Shown here in pieces: positions 48,265 to 59,131 of a stretch of DNA of 64,000 bases. The stretch is from the NCBI GenBank assembly GCA_964020085.1, contig OZ026602.1, positions 34,054,675 to 34,118,674 on the forward strand, in the 5' to 3' direction. The stretch's first letter is position 1. The number at the start of each line of letters is the position of its first letter. A model generated the notes under the pieces. That model had not been told where the DNA came from. It saw only the letters and a program-made list of their open reading frames with translations, and searched no databases. A program made the position numbers and the translations under genes. Source of the stretch: Micromussa lordhowensis (lineage: Eukaryota; Cnidaria; Anthozoa; Scleractinia; Lobophylliidae).

Positions 48265-48500
48265 GTAAGTTGAAAAAGTTGCAATTTCGAGTTGTAATTT
48301 CACACTACTGAGCTTAAATTTGCCACAGATGGGCTTCTTGACGCGTGTAAACAAACGAAATTAAACAAACGCTCTCGTGAAAACCATGCTTATATATTGC
48401 CGTTTCTTCAAAGGCAATCTTCGTTAGGGCTCCTGCGAAACAAGGAAGACTTATAAAAAGCTTCTAAAGAGCTCAACGCTCCGGAATGTAGAAATTATTC

Positions 48501-48700
48501 NNNNNNNNNNNNNNNNNNNNNNNNNNNNNNNNNNNNNNNNNNNNNNNNNNNNNNNNNNNNNNNNNNNNNNNNNNNNNNNNNNNNNNNNNNNNNNNNNNNN
48601 NNNNNNNNNNNNNNNNNNNNNNNNNNNNNNNNNNNNNNNNNNNNNNNNNNNNNNNNNNNNNNNNNNNNNNNNNNNNNNNNNNNNNNNNNNNNNNNNNNNN
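48501..48700. other. Assembly gap (200 N)
   Basis: Exactly 200 N characters, most likely an arbitrary gap length. The Penelope-like frame is open from the first base after it, so the start of that element lies in the gap. Confidence 1.
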
Positions 48701-50731
48701 CATGACAAAGAGGATGATTCTAACACCTCGGACAAAGATATTTTCGAGACGCTTCAGACTCGAAAATCGAAGTGGACTCCCCCAGAGGGCCAATTCGCCT
48801 CTTTAGATTTTTTCATCAGTAAATGCCGTCATGACATCAACAAACTAAATTTCAATCGTAACACCAAATTTTCTAACCTTTCTTCGGAAGAGAGGGCGGC
48901 GCTTAAAAATCTTAGTAAGCGCAGAGACATAATTGTGAAAGCGGCCGACAAAGGCGGCGCTTTAGTTGTTTGGCGGGCCGACCTTTACCAAAAAGAAGCT
49001 TTGCGGCAACTTTCCGACACCTCTTTTTATGCCAAAGTTGATAAAGATCTCACTTCTACTAACCAACAAATTGTCAAGAACACCATTAACGAACTTATAG
49101 TAAAACAAGATTTACCGGCTACTGCTACAAATCTCATCATCACCACTCCTAGAACTTCATGTATTTACTTTTTACCTAAAATTCACAAACCTAACAACCC
49201 AGGCCGACCTATCGTCTCTGCGTGTAGTTGCCCTACCGAACTCATCTCTAGCTATTTAGACAAAATTATGGCACCTATCGTCAGATCTTTACCGTCATAC
49301 GTTAAAGACAGTCAACACGCACTTCAAATTTTTCGCGATTTCAATTTTCTGGGTGAAGACAAACTTATTTTTACTATGGACATTACATCTCTTTACACCG
49401 TCATCCCTAATGGCGAAGGTCTTCTAGCCCTCAAACATTTTTTTGATTTACGCACTGTTAAGGAACCAAGCTCGGAAACTCTGCTCCGCCTGGCTGAACT
49501 AGTTTTAACACTAAATTGTTTTTCATTCGCTACCAGTTATTATAAACAAATCAATGGTGTGGCCATGGGTACCAAAATGGGACCCAGCTACGCCAATCTT
49601 TTCGTGGGTTACATTGAGCACAAATTTTTTAATCAATACAACGGTCCTAAACCTGAGCTTTACCGTCGCTACATTGACGATTGTGTCGGCGCCACTTCCT
49701 CTACCAGAGAGGAACTCAATCAATTTATAACTGCTGTTAATTCGTTTCAACCGGCTCTTAAGTATACCTGGGAAATTTCCAATACTTATTTAGCATTTCT
49801 AGATATCAAAATTTCTGTCGAAGGCAACGGTTTATGCACCAGTGTGCACTACAAACCCACAGATTCTCATAGTTATTTGTTGTATTCATCTTCACATCCA
49901 TCACACGTCAAGAATTCCATTCCTTATTCTCAGTTTCTTAGACTTCGTCGCCTTTGTAGTGAGGACTCTGATTTTTCCTCTAAATCAGAGGAAATGTGCA
50001 ATTTTTTCGACAAACGTGGATATCCTGCCTCTGTTGTTCAAGCAGGCCATCATCGCGCCCAACAAATTGATCGGCAGTCAGCACTACAAACGTCTCAGAA
50101 GGAGAATAATAATAGAATTCCATTCACCCTCACATTTCACCCTCACAATCACGCAGTAAAATCCATCATTCTCAAAAACTTTAAATTACTTCAAAATGAT
50201 CCCGATACTGGTAGAATCTTTTCGCAACCGCCATTAATTTCATTCAAACGCGACAAAAACATAGGTAACTTTTTAGTTAGCAGTGCATTCAAAACGAGTG
50301 AACAACCTGGAACTTTTAAATGCGCACGCGCGCGATGTAAAACATGTCCTTTCATTTACAACGTTGAGAAATTGTCGGGACCCAAGCGATCCATTAAGAT
50401 CACAGATCATTTTACCTGTACCTCAGCCAATGTCATCTACTGTATAACTTGCACTCTTTGCAAAAAGTTATATATCGGCGAAACAGGTAGACGACTAGGC
50501 GACCGTTTCCGAGAACACCTTCGCGACGTAGAGAAAGACGATAAAGACGCGTCTAAACCGGTTGCTAGACACTTTAATCTGCCGAATCATTCTAAACAAC
50601 ATATGGCAGTCTGCGGCCTCTCCCTACATCAAGGAAGCACAGATAGCCGTAAAACTCTTGAACAAAGATTTATTTTTCAAATCGGCACTCTTAATCCTCA
50701 CGGTATCAACGAACGCTTTTCATTCAACTAA
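48701..50731 (+). CDS. Penelope-like element protein: reverse transcriptase plus GIY-YIG endonuclease
   Basis: One uninterrupted frame runs from the gap edge (48701) to a TAA at 50731, about 676 residues; an internal ATG is at 48935. RT blocks: IVKAADKGGALVVW, YFLPKIHKPNNPGRPIVSA, FTMDITSLYTVIP (first Asp), GVAMGTKMGPSYANLFVG and YRRYIDDCVGA (catalytic Asp pair). Near the C-terminus CARARCKTCPFI and VIYCITCTLCKKLYIGETGR, then RFREHLRDV, form the Cys-linker and GIY-YIG nuclease with the catalytic Arg. This order defines Penelope-like retroelements. The frame shows no damage, so apart from the unseen 5' end the copy could be active. Confidence 0.93.
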   Translation, partial: HDKEDDSNTSDKDIFETLQTRKSKWTPPEGQFASLDFFISKCRHDINKLNFNRNTKFSNLSSEERAALKNLSKRRDIIVKAADKGGALVVWRADLYQKEALRQLSDTSFYAKVDKDLTSTNQQIVKNTINELIVKQDLPATATNLIITTPRTSCIYFLPKIHKPNNPGRPIVSACSCPTELISSYLDKIMAPIVRSLPSYVKDSQHALQIFRDFNFLGEDKLIFTMDITSLYTVIPNGEGLLALKHFFDLRTVKEPSSETLLRLAELVLTLNCFSFATSYYKQINGVAMGTKMGPSYANLFVGYIEHKFFNQYNGPKPELYRRYIDDCVGATSSTREELNQFITAVNSFQPALKYTWEISNTYLAFLDIKISVEGNGLCTSVHYKPTDSHSYLLYSSSHPSHVKNSIPYSQFLRLRRLCSEDSDFSSKSEEMCNFFDKRGYPASVVQAGHHRAQQIDRQSALQTSQKENNNRIPFTLTFHPHNHAVKSIILKNFKLLQNDPDTGRIFSQPPLISFKRDKNIGNFLVSSAFKTSEQPGTFKCARARCKTCPFIYNVEKLSGPKRSIKITDHFTCTSANVIYCITCTLCKKLYIGETGRRLGDRFREHLRDVEKDDKDASKPVARHFNLPNHSKQHMAVCGLSLHQGSTDSRKTLEQRFIFQIGTLNPHGINERFSFN

Positions 50732-50824
50732 TTCATTCTGTTGTTTTTCACGTTGCCAGGCACCAACCAATAGCGTAGCTCCATATTTCTGTATATAAAC
50801 CACACACAACCCACAATTCCTTGA

Positions 50825-50862
50825 TTCGCTCCGACGAAGGGCTAACGCTCGAAACGTCAGCT
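50825..50862 (+). ncRNA. Hammerhead-ribozyme-like core downstream of the Penelope-like ORF
   Basis: CCGACGAAGGGCTAACGCTC followed by GAAACGTC matches the usual hammerhead layout: a CUGAUGA-like box (here CCGACGA), a short stem-loop II (GGGC-TAAC-GCTC, with one G-T pair) and the GAAAC box. Hammerhead motifs are known in the terminal repeats of Penelope-like elements. Two positions of the CUGAUGA box differ, so self-cleavage may be weak or lost. Confidence 0.65.
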
Positions 50863-50931
50863 TCCGAATCTCTTTACGGTGGACAATTCACATTATCAAC
50901 CCAGTTGATAAAACCAAATTATCTTGTAATA

Positions 50932-50968
<37 letters not shown>

Positions 50969-50984
50969 TGCCCCCTTTATTCCT

Positions 50985-53300
50985 TTGGAAGATATCCCAG
51001 TTGATCTTTCAAAACTAAGTTGTAAACAAGAAAGTGAAAAGGATGAATTAGATCCAGATAGAGGTCCTCTTGATATCGATGACCTGCCCAATAACCAAGA
51101 TACAGAACTGAGCAGTGTGTTGTTAAATCCTGTAAAATTTAAACAACAGAAAGAACTTATAAAAGATGAAATATTGCAGGAAAATAAGATTAGATGGCCT
51201 AAAAAGGGCCAAAAACCTGTGAGTGAATTTGGAGTAGAATTCTTAGCAACAATGGCTTTCCAACTCTCTTTCCAGATGGTAAAGGAGATCCCACTAATTC
51301 AGCAACAAAACGTGATGCAACCCTTGCAGAAAAAAATAAAACATCTTATAAAATTTGGAGAGAAAAACAGTGGGAAATGGCATTATCGTTTTGCAGCACA
51401 CCCTCGATTTGCATATTGGGCATTCAACATGCTTCAGAGACATAGGCTTCTTAGCCAAGGAACTATATTTCTTAAGCAAAATCCAGGAGAATCTCACATG
51501 TATGTCGAACAATTGAAGGAAATGCTTCATTCAAATAGTTATTCAGTAGTTATGTCAAAGTTAATGCGTTATGCAAAAAATGCCACAGGTAGTGATGCAT
51601 ACTGGCATAAAGCTAAGGATGACTTAAAGGCAACAATCTCACAAGTTGGACCACCAACAATATTCTTTACTTTATCACGTGCAGAATATCACTGGCCAGA
51701 GTTTCATGATCTTTTTGAAAACAAGAATCTCGAGGAATTATCACCCACTGAAAGGCAATCTCATGTATTACAAAATCCCCACATTTTAGATTGGCTTTTC
51801 ACTGAAAGAACTGATCGTTTTGTAAAATATTGGTTATATGATTCATTAGGTGCTTCTTGGCATTGGTACAGGTATGAATATGCTGTACAACGTGGTTCTA
51901 TTCATTGTCATGGCGTTGCAAAGTTAAAGAATGACCCAGCATTATGTGAATTAACTGAGGTTGCTATGAAAGGCTTTTTGGCTGCAAAATTAAAGAAAGA
52001 AACCAAAGAAACTCTTTCCATGCAGGAACTTGAAAATATTGATAGCCTTATAACTAAACACAAAGATGCTGAACAGTTAGTGTGTCAGTATGTAGATTTC
52101 CTATTGTCCACATGGAATCCTTGCTCTCCTGATGAAGGTTGGTCAAAACCAAACTATCATCCATGTCAAACGCCGTATCTTTCCTTACAAAGTAAGGATA
52201 TGGAAAGAGACTATGTTGATTTGCTAAATTTAGTTGAAAGACATACGACATGTAGCTCCAAATATTGCCTTCGTAAAAATGACAAATCAACTCTGAAATG
52301 TAGATTTCATTTCCCTTTTGAGAGTTTTTCTGACACAAAACTTCAATTTGAGCAAATAAATACTAAGTCAGGTGAGACTAAATATAAAGCAACAGTAGTC
52401 ACAAAAAGAAATGATTCAAGGTTAAATCGTCATCAGCCATTACAGCTTCAAGGCTGGAGAGCAAACTGTGACATTCAGATGGTCATTGACTATTATGCCA
52501 GTGTAGAATACCTGGTTAAATATACATCTAAGTCAGAAAGGATGTCCTCAGTGGTGAAAACAGCATTCACAAATGTTGTAACCAAATTGACTGACAATAG
52601 CGATGTTCATACCACATTCAAAAAAATAATGCTCAGAACTGTTGGCAATAGGGATTATTCAATACAGGAAGTTATGCATCACTTGCTGTCACTAAAATGT
52701 GTAAGTTCATCTTTTGAAGTTGTTACTGCATCTCTAGATGGATCAAGAAGAATCAATATGAGTGATACTCATCAGTCTTGTACTGAACAATCAATACTGG
52801 ACGTTTATAGCCAGAGAGAGAAATATCTTGATATTGATCCCAACCTATTGAATTATAATTTGGTGAAGTTTATCTCCATGTTTATGTTAAAGGGAAAAAA
52901 ACTTACAAGGAGATCCAAAGATGTTATTGTTAAAAATTACCCAAACTATTACTCAAGTCAAGACAATAAGCATTACGGTCAATTTTGTAAATACCAGTTA
53001 TTGAAATATAAACCATGGAAGGGAACGCCAAACATGGCTTGGAATAACCTTGAACAAAATGATAGCACATTTATAACATCCTGGAAACAATTTTTGTCAT
53101 GTCAGCAATCAAAGCAATTGGTTCCAAATTGGGAAACAAAAATGCAAGATGTTAATAGCTTCTTAGTACCAGTAGACAACAGTGAAACTCCTGAGAGTGA
53201 TGAACAAAAAGAAGAATGGATGTTAATGTCAGAGCTGAACTTTGATGTTGAAAATGAGCATGCTCAGTCTGCTTTTGCCACAGATGAATATTGGGAGTGA
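50985..53300 (+). CDS. Helitron Rep (HUH) domain, partial
   Basis: A 771-residue frame; no true start codon is visible, since the first codon is TTG and an in-frame TAG lies just upstream, so the frame is 5' truncated. Landmarks: PTIFFTLSRAEYHWPEFHDL, the rolling-circle motif QRGSIHCHGVAKLK (HxH metal-binding), WNPCSPDEGW, a Cys/His cluster (CSSKYCLRKND, CRFHFPFE), and VIDYYASVEYLVKYTSKSE carrying the two tyrosines four residues apart. These are standard Helitron features for nicking and strand transfer. At 53298 a TGA follows DEYWE; the helicase continues in another frame, so a one-base frameshift separates the two domains. Gene products would be non-functional. Confidence 0.88.
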   Translation: MEDIPVDLSKLSCKQESEKDELDPDRGPLDIDDLPNNQDTELSSVLLNPVKFKQQKELIKDEILQENKIRWPKKGQKPVSEFGVEFLATMAFQLSFQMVKEIPLIQQQNVMQPLQKKIKHLIKFGEKNSGKWHYRFAAHPRFAYWAFNMLQRHRLLSQGTIFLKQNPGESHMYVEQLKEMLHSNSYSVVMSKLMRYAKNATGSDAYWHKAKDDLKATISQVGPPTIFFTLSRAEYHWPEFHDLFENKNLEELSPTERQSHVLQNPHILDWLFTERTDRFVKYWLYDSLGASWHWYRYEYAVQRGSIHCHGVAKLKNDPALCELTEVAMKGFLAAKLKKETKETLSMQELENIDSLITKHKDAEQLVCQYVDFLLSTWNPCSPDEGWSKPNYHPCQTPYLSLQSKDMERDYVDLLNLVERHTTCSSKYCLRKNDKSTLKCRFHFPFESFSDTKLQFEQINTKSGETKYKATVVTKRNDSRLNRHQPLQLQGWRANCDIQMVIDYYASVEYLVKYTSKSERMSSVVKTAFTNVVTKLTDNSDVHTTFKKIMLRTVGNRDYSIQEVMHHLLSLKCVSSSFEVVTASLDGSRRINMSDTHQSCTEQSILDVYSQREKYLDIDPNLLNYNLVKFISMFMLKGKKLTRRSKDVIVKNYPNYYSSQDNKHYGQFCKYQLLKYKPWKGTPNMAWNNLEQNDSTFITSWKQFLSCQQSKQLVPNWETKMQDVNSFLVPVDNSETPESDEQKEEWMLMSELNFDVENEHAQSAFATDEYWE

Positions 53301-53624
53301 ACAAAGGAGAAATTATAGTGCAAAACAAATAAATGAAATGCCCTCTTGGATTTCTGAAATGAAAAAGAGAGCAAACTCTGATTGGTTTGCCTCAGTTAGA
53401 TTAATAGAGGTAACAACTCTAAATGAGTTGCAGTATATTGTGTACAAAATTGTAAGAGATCATTTCACTGTCAGCAATGAAAACCTGAATGGAGAACCTT
53501 TATTTTTGCTTGTTAGAGGAATAGCAGGATCTGGCAAAAGTTATGTCATTGATGCGTTAAGAAACTTACTCCAATCAAAGTGTCAAGTATTGGCATACAC
53601 TGGAAAGGCCGCTTTTAATGTTTT
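53301..53624 (+). pseudogene. Helitron Pif1-type helicase, N-terminal stub
   Basis: The frame beginning near 53260 reads INEMPSWISEMKKRAN, LNELQYIVYKIVRDHF, then the Walker A motif LLVRGIAGSGKSYVI and VLAYTGKAAFNV. Directly afterwards the text changes to unrelated FYSILFYWYPV: this is the junction with the 3' end of the minus-strand LINE. The rest of the helicase (motifs Ia to VI) is not found downstream of the LINE within this window. Confidence 0.88.
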
Positions 53625-53684
53625 TTATTCCATTCTCTTTTATTGGTATCCTGTACTACTGATAATTACAACAGCATTAATATG

Positions 53685-53815
53685 TATCGCTTAACCTTCT
53701 TTACATTGGTTTACTAACATTAACATTTCTTTACTATAAGTTATCGCCTAACCTTCTTTACATTGGTTTACTAACATTAACGTTTCTCTTATATAAGTTA
53801 ACTAATTACTCGTAA
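53685..53815. repeat. Tandem duplication, about 60 bp, two copies
   Basis: CCTTCTTTACATTGGTTTAC followed by TAACATTAAC and TATAAGTTA appears twice in a row (from 53696 and from 53752) with three or four differences. It lies in the LINE 3' untranslated region, where short 3' tandem repeats are common. Confidence 0.85.
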
Positions 53816-54274
53816 GCTTGTATGCTTTTGCGAGGAGCATTTTTTCGCAACTATTGACCAAAGCTTTCTATTCTGTACTTGGATAAAACTTTATTAACAA
53901 AGACAGAAAGGATAAGAGCTTCGTTATGCATCTTACTGGTGTATATGTAGTATTTCATAAATAATATATTGTAATTAAATTTCTTTAGTATTCCTTTTTT
54001 GTATGGGCCTGATGTAATACCAAAAAGTTTTTCTTCAATTGTTGGAGCAAATTTTGAGTTGTTAGCTGCGTTAAACCAGTCAATTACGTTGTTTACGAAA
54101 ATCTTAACAAATCGACAGTTAAGAAAAGTGTGATCAATTGAATCTTTCTCACCACAGTAGAGGCATTCATCATCGTTTTAATACCATATCGATGAAGCTC
54201 TTTTTTGGTAACTACAATCCTATGGATTAATTTAAATTGAAATTCTTTCAATTTGGTCTCTTTGCAGATGCTCT

Positions 54275-55838
54275 TTAGGGAGGTGAAATTTTTTTCCAGG
54301 CATTCTCATCTAGTCTTGTTTTGCTGTTCCAATTCATTGGACCAGTCTGGTGGACCGTGTGAATTTTCCGGTTTAGTAAACCATAGAAGTCTCTAGTTTT
54401 AGCATTATCTAGTTGTAATTGTGTAGAGTCGTCTAACTGAAACAGAAAGTTATTTCTTGTATATATTTCATTTTCCAGTGGCTCTGTATTTCGTGCTTTG
54501 ATTACTAAATATTTTGGGATTGCACTGGTAACTTGGTAAAATTGGAGAAAATTCATGTTGCAGTCATACTTGTCATTAAATTCTTGTAAAGACAGTAGCT
54601 GGCCATTACTATTCAGCAGGTCTCGGATGGTCAAAATATTACTGTCAAACCATTCTTTAATAAAAACTGGTCTTCCTCCGACGAGAATTTCTTTGTTATT
54701 AAATAGGACCAAATCTTGCATACTGTCATAGCTGTAAAGATTTTTCAGCTCGGTGAAAAAAGTGAGAATATCTTTGTAAAACAAGGGAAGACCGTCTATA
54801 TATTTTGCGTCATAATTGCATCTTAATAGGAAGTTTAAACCTCCAGTTTTGTTTAGGTAATAGTCTGGAATCGCTTTCCAATTTCTCATTTCTGGGGTCA
54901 AAGGCCTTGGGATCCAAGCGAGCTTCAGGGCTTTAATCATAATTTCAACATCTGTCATACGTATGCCACCTTGTTCTCGATCTTGATAAAGCCCAGCTCT
55001 TTTGATTTTGTCTCTTTTGTTTTTCCATAGGAAATTAAACAATTTTGTCTTAATTATCGGAGTCATTTCTTTAGGAACACTGAGATTTGAAGCTGAATAA
55101 ACGAGTTGTGATAGACCCAAGGATTTCATTATAAGTACTCTCCCAAATAGTGTAAGATCACGTGCTTTCCACATGTCGAGATTGGTTTGCAATTTTCGTA
55201 GTTTAAGGTTGAAATTCATTTGTTTATTTCCATTTTCATCGTACGAGACATAAATACCTAAGATTTTTACCGGACTATGCAACCATTTCAATTGCAGAGG
55301 GTTGCTTTTGTTTTTTTCCCATCTTCCCAGCCAAAGCGCTTTTGTTTTCTTACAATTTAGTTTTAGGCCCGCCAAATTTCCAAAATTTTCGACTACCTCC
55401 AAGGAATTTTCTACAGAAGCCAAATCGGCACAGAGGAGATTGGTATCGTCTGCATATTGACTGAACTTCAGTTCGTTCCCTAATATTTTGATTCCTTTGA
55501 TGCTGGGATCTTGTCTAAGCTTATTAGCCATTATCTCTGCTGAAAGAATGAACAGATACGGTGATAAAGGACATCCTTGGCGGACACCTCTAGACGGTCT
55601 GAACCATTTTGTTAAAAAGCCATTATTCAATGCTGCACTCTCTATGTTCGTGTAAAAGGTGCAAACCCATTTTTTAATGCTCGTTCCAAAATTGAAGGCG
55701 TCTAATGTTCTCATTATAAAAGGCCACTCTAGCGAATCAAATGCAGGGATACCAAAATACCCGGGATGTTGTGTGCTTTGGTATATTCCATGGCATCAAT
55801 TAGGAATTGGATATTTTCACCTATGTAACGTCCTTTAA
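54275..55838 (-). pseudogene. LINE ORF2, RT catalytic and C-terminal part
   Basis: Resumes after the nested element with GRYIGENIQFLIDAMEYTKA, has one lesion before MRTLDAFNFGTSIKKW, then GVRQGCPLSPYLFILSAEIM and FSQYADDTNLLCADL, the catalytic box. The long C-terminal region (LWKNKRDKIKRAGLYQDREQ, GGIRMTDVEIMIKALKLAW) is open to about 54275. This part alone is nearly undamaged. Confidence 0.9.
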
Positions 55839-57399
55839 CCCATTGACCCCCGCATCAATCTGTCCGCGACCCACCCCTAATTTCCTGGTGTTTTTTGGAA
55901 TATTTCAGAGCGAGCGAAAGCAAAAAAATAAACCATATGCGCAGTAACCACAGACACAAGGTCAGGTTTCAAGACTTCGTTTATTGAAAGTTCAATAACT
56001 GAACAGCCAAGATATTAAAAAATATCAACAGGAAGAACTTAACTTGATGTCTTTAACTTGTAAGAAAACAAGAAATTATATTTTTTCCTTTGCCGCGCGA
56101 CAAAACCCGAGAAAATTGAAAACCCAAAAATGAGTTAATTTTTGACTTTAGAGGACAAAGCGAAACCAAATAAAACAGAATTTTCATTCTTTTACTGTAA
56201 TGTATAACCTTTAAGAAAACACCAGACCATTAAGGTGAAAAACACAAGTAAAAACCAATTTAAAAGAAGAAATTCAGATAATTTTTTCGCCGCCCGACGA
56301 AATTATACAGTGCGGCCAAAGAAAGATGAAAGTTGTACATCAAAAACACGACAAAAACAAGCCAATTATCTTGAGATAAATCGTTTTTCAACTGTGTAAA
56401 TTTAGTGCCCACCTAGTTCTTTCCTCAAAAGTTCTGTAGAAGCTGAACAAGGCTCAATAAAATATATTTCAGGGAAGCGAATACACAAGACAAACAAACC
56501 ACGGCAGTCGCCGTAAATTAAATATGCAGAAATTCAGCGTGACAAAATACTGTTCACTTTTAAAACCTAAAATTCCGAAATAAAGGCGACCAAATGAAAG
56601 AAACATGACAGGGAGTTCAATAACAATAAATTTTCATTCAACATAAGGCAAAAAAACTTATCTAAAAGCACAAAAATGTTCAAAATTTCACGGACGTGAT
56701 TTACCGCATGACCGCGTGTTCGAATTAATTATTCGCGCTAAAGAGTTTTTCCCTACAAGTTTTGAAGTTATTTTATCGGCCGTGGCTTTGCCATTCGTGC
56801 TAAACGCTAAATTCGACTTAGAACTAATACTCTACATTACCATTTTTGTTTTCTTAAGTCCAGGCAGCTGCTTTAAATCCGCGATCTGTATTCAAAACTC
56901 ACTTGAAAGCGCAACGATCGTCTTGTTTTCGCTGCGGTTGAAGGAAGGAAAAATTTTCCTCCAGAAAGGTTTGAGGACTCCATTCACCTTGATCTTCCAT
57001 TGTGAGACCACCAAAACATCGATTTATGTCTTTACTTTTCATTTTAAATGCCAAAGAAGCAATTTCTCCGTTTTAGGAATGCAAACAAGACCCTGGAAGT
57101 TTGTCGATTTGTCGTGCAACACGCCATGATTACCTGCGCTTTTCGAGCGCAAGATTTTAAGATGAAAAATCATCTTTCTAGGACCCCTAAAGTCATCTAA
57201 AAATATGCTCAGAAGGTCTATTCTCATTGGTTTATTTGTCCTTAACAACAATAGAACAATAGGAGGACCAAAATATCTTCAGGGAGGGTAGGAGGGGCAA
57301 TTGTCCTGACATGCCTTTTTACGGCCGGTTACGGCCGGCACGGGAAATTGGGGGTGGGTTTTCGCACGGCCGGTTACGGCCGGCATGGGAGACAATGGG
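55839..57399. mobile_element. piggyBac-like non-autonomous element, 1.56 kb, TTAA target
   Basis: Begins CCCATTGACCCCC and ends GGAGACAATGGG, inverted over about a dozen bases, with TTAA at 55835-55838 and 57400-57403. TTAA plus CCC...GGG ends is the piggyBac pattern. Excision of the element with one TTAA restores the LINE RT reading (DQTGFIKGRYIG), which confirms the borders. The interior holds no transposase; near the right end the palindromic GGCCGGTTACGGCCGG is repeated. One plus-strand frame (56716-57129) has no recognisable domain. Confidence 0.88.
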
Positions 57400-57403
57400 T
57401 TAA

Positions 57404-58092
57404 TGAAGCCCGTTTGGTCATGGTTAATTAACTTTGGCAGCGATGCTTCTAGCCTTTTTGCTATTGCTTTGGTAGCGATCTTGCAGTCAACGTTAAGAAG
57501 TGTAATTGGTCGCCAGTTCGATAAATCGAGCAGAGAACCGTCCTCTTTTGGTATCAGAGTGATAACTCCTCTTCTTTGAGAGATGGTTAGCTCATTGGCC
57601 TTGTAAGCCTCATTGAAACTCGCAATTAAATGATGTCCAAGAAGCTCGAAAAAAAAAATGATAAAACTCTACCGTGAAACCATCCTCACCCGGGGACTTA
57701 TCATTTTGAAATGTCCCTAAACCCTTTTTACATTCTTCGTACGTCAAAAAACCTTCCATTTTATCTCGTTGTTCATCAGAAAGCCTGGGGAGAGACAAAT
57801 CCTGGATATATTCATAGTAATCATCCTGTGTTGTGCTGTCTGCTGACATACATAGGTTGTTAAAGTAATTCTCAATGGCGTCTAAGATCCGCGTTTCATT
57901 TTTAATAATTGTTTCATCCTCCATTTGGAGCTCCGTTATAGTTTTTTTGATGTAATTTTTTTTCTCAAGGTTAAAGAAATATTTTGTGGGACGTTCGCCC
58001 TTTTCGATCCATCTACATTTTGATCTAAAAATTGCTGCCATTCCTTTCTTGTCATAAACTGATTGATTGAAGTTCGGTTTTGAGATTATCAA
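57404..58092 (-). pseudogene. LINE ORF2, RT N-terminal part
   Basis: Text includes SKCRWIEKGERPTKYFFNLE, then FQNDKSPGEDGFTVEFYHFF, the start of the RT. A run of A/T near 57645 breaks the frame; reading resumes as ISQRRGVITLIPKEDGSLLD, LSNWRPITLLNVDCKIATKA and NHDQTGFIKG up to the TTAA at 57400-57403, where the nested element starts. Confidence 0.87.
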
Positions 58093-59131
58093 ATTCTTTT
58101 AAGACCAGTTCTATTTCCGAGGAGTGAAAGTTATTGCAAATGATGTCATCTAACACATCTAGTTGGCGCCTAATTTCCATCTCCCTACAGTATGCTGATT
58201 TAGCGATCTTTTTACTAAAAGAAATGGTTGCTGCTCTAATTTCCATCTTAAGCATTTCCCAAAAGAGCCGTTTATCTACTGAATCAGAGTAATAAATGCA
58301 AGTTTGAGCGTATGTTTCGCGGATTTTGTTGACATATTCTTCATCATTCAAAAGAGAGTTGTTAAACTTCCAAAGTCCAGGTCCCCTTGGTGTTAGGTTA
58401 GTCCACGACAATGAAATGTAAATTGCTTTGTGGTCAGGTGCTATTGAGGAATAGATTTCACTTTTCTTAACGTATTGTTCTAGATGTTTAGCAACCAAGA
58501 AAAAATCAATTCTTGATTTCATTTTTAGAGCTTTTGATTCGTAAGAGTATTTGCGTAGCTTTGGATGTTTTACTCTTTGAATGTCTATAAGGTCAAAAAT
58601 GTCTATTGTAGTCAAGACAAGATTTCTATAATTTGTTGCTTTCCACGGTTTACCACCAACTTTATCGCTCCTTGAGAGAGTACAGTTCCAGTCGCCACCT
58701 ACTATCAGTGTAGTCAATTCTGCTTTATCTATAAGACAATTGTTTAGTTCTTGTAAGAATTCTAGTTGTTCAGTTTGATTGTTGGGGGCGTAGATGTTAC
58801 AAAGCGATAACTTTAAAGAATTAATAACAATAGTAATTAACACGATTCTTCCCAGTTTGTCAGTGAAAGAAAATTCAACCTTATCTCGCACCGAAGGATG
58901 AATTAGAATGCAAACACCTTTGCTGTGCCTGGTGCCATGGGAAAAGAATATTTCACCTCCCCATTCATTCCTCCAAATGTTTTCATCATTCTGACCAGAA
59001 TATGTTTCTTGCAAGAAGCAAAATTTAGATCTTTGATCTTTAAGATACGAAAAGATGCTCCTTCTTTTACTCTGTTCTCTAATTCCCCTAACATTAAGCG
59101 ATATTACGTCATAGGTTAATTTATTTTGCAT
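58052..59131 (-). pseudogene. LINE ORF2, APE endonuclease and linker
   Basis: Starts at an ATG at 59131 (MQNKLTYDVISLNVRGIR). The endonuclease is well preserved: FCFLQETYSG with catalytic Glu, NIYAPNNQTEQLEFLQEL, LIVGGDWNCTLSRSDK, KSRIDFFLVAKHL and SSIAPDHKAIYISL with the final Asp-His. The frame ends about 58052, and the next segment continues in another frame (SKPNFNQSVYDKKGMAAIF), a one-base frameshift. Closely related to the fragment at 37798-38456. Confidence 0.9.

Larger units (their letters stand above)
50955..53624 (+). mobile_element. Helitron fragment, truncated at both ends
   Basis: Coding text for a Helitron Rep domain begins abruptly after the Penelope-like 3' region (about 50955) and ends abruptly at 53624 in the Pif1-type helicase, where LINE sequence starts. 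Neither TC start nor hairpin-CTRR end is present. Confidence 0.85.

Noticed and set aside
56716..57129. 137-residue plus-strand frame as a piggyBac transposase piece
   Set aside because: No DDD motif words or Cys-rich tail; hydrophobic, low-resemblance text inside a non-autonomous element.
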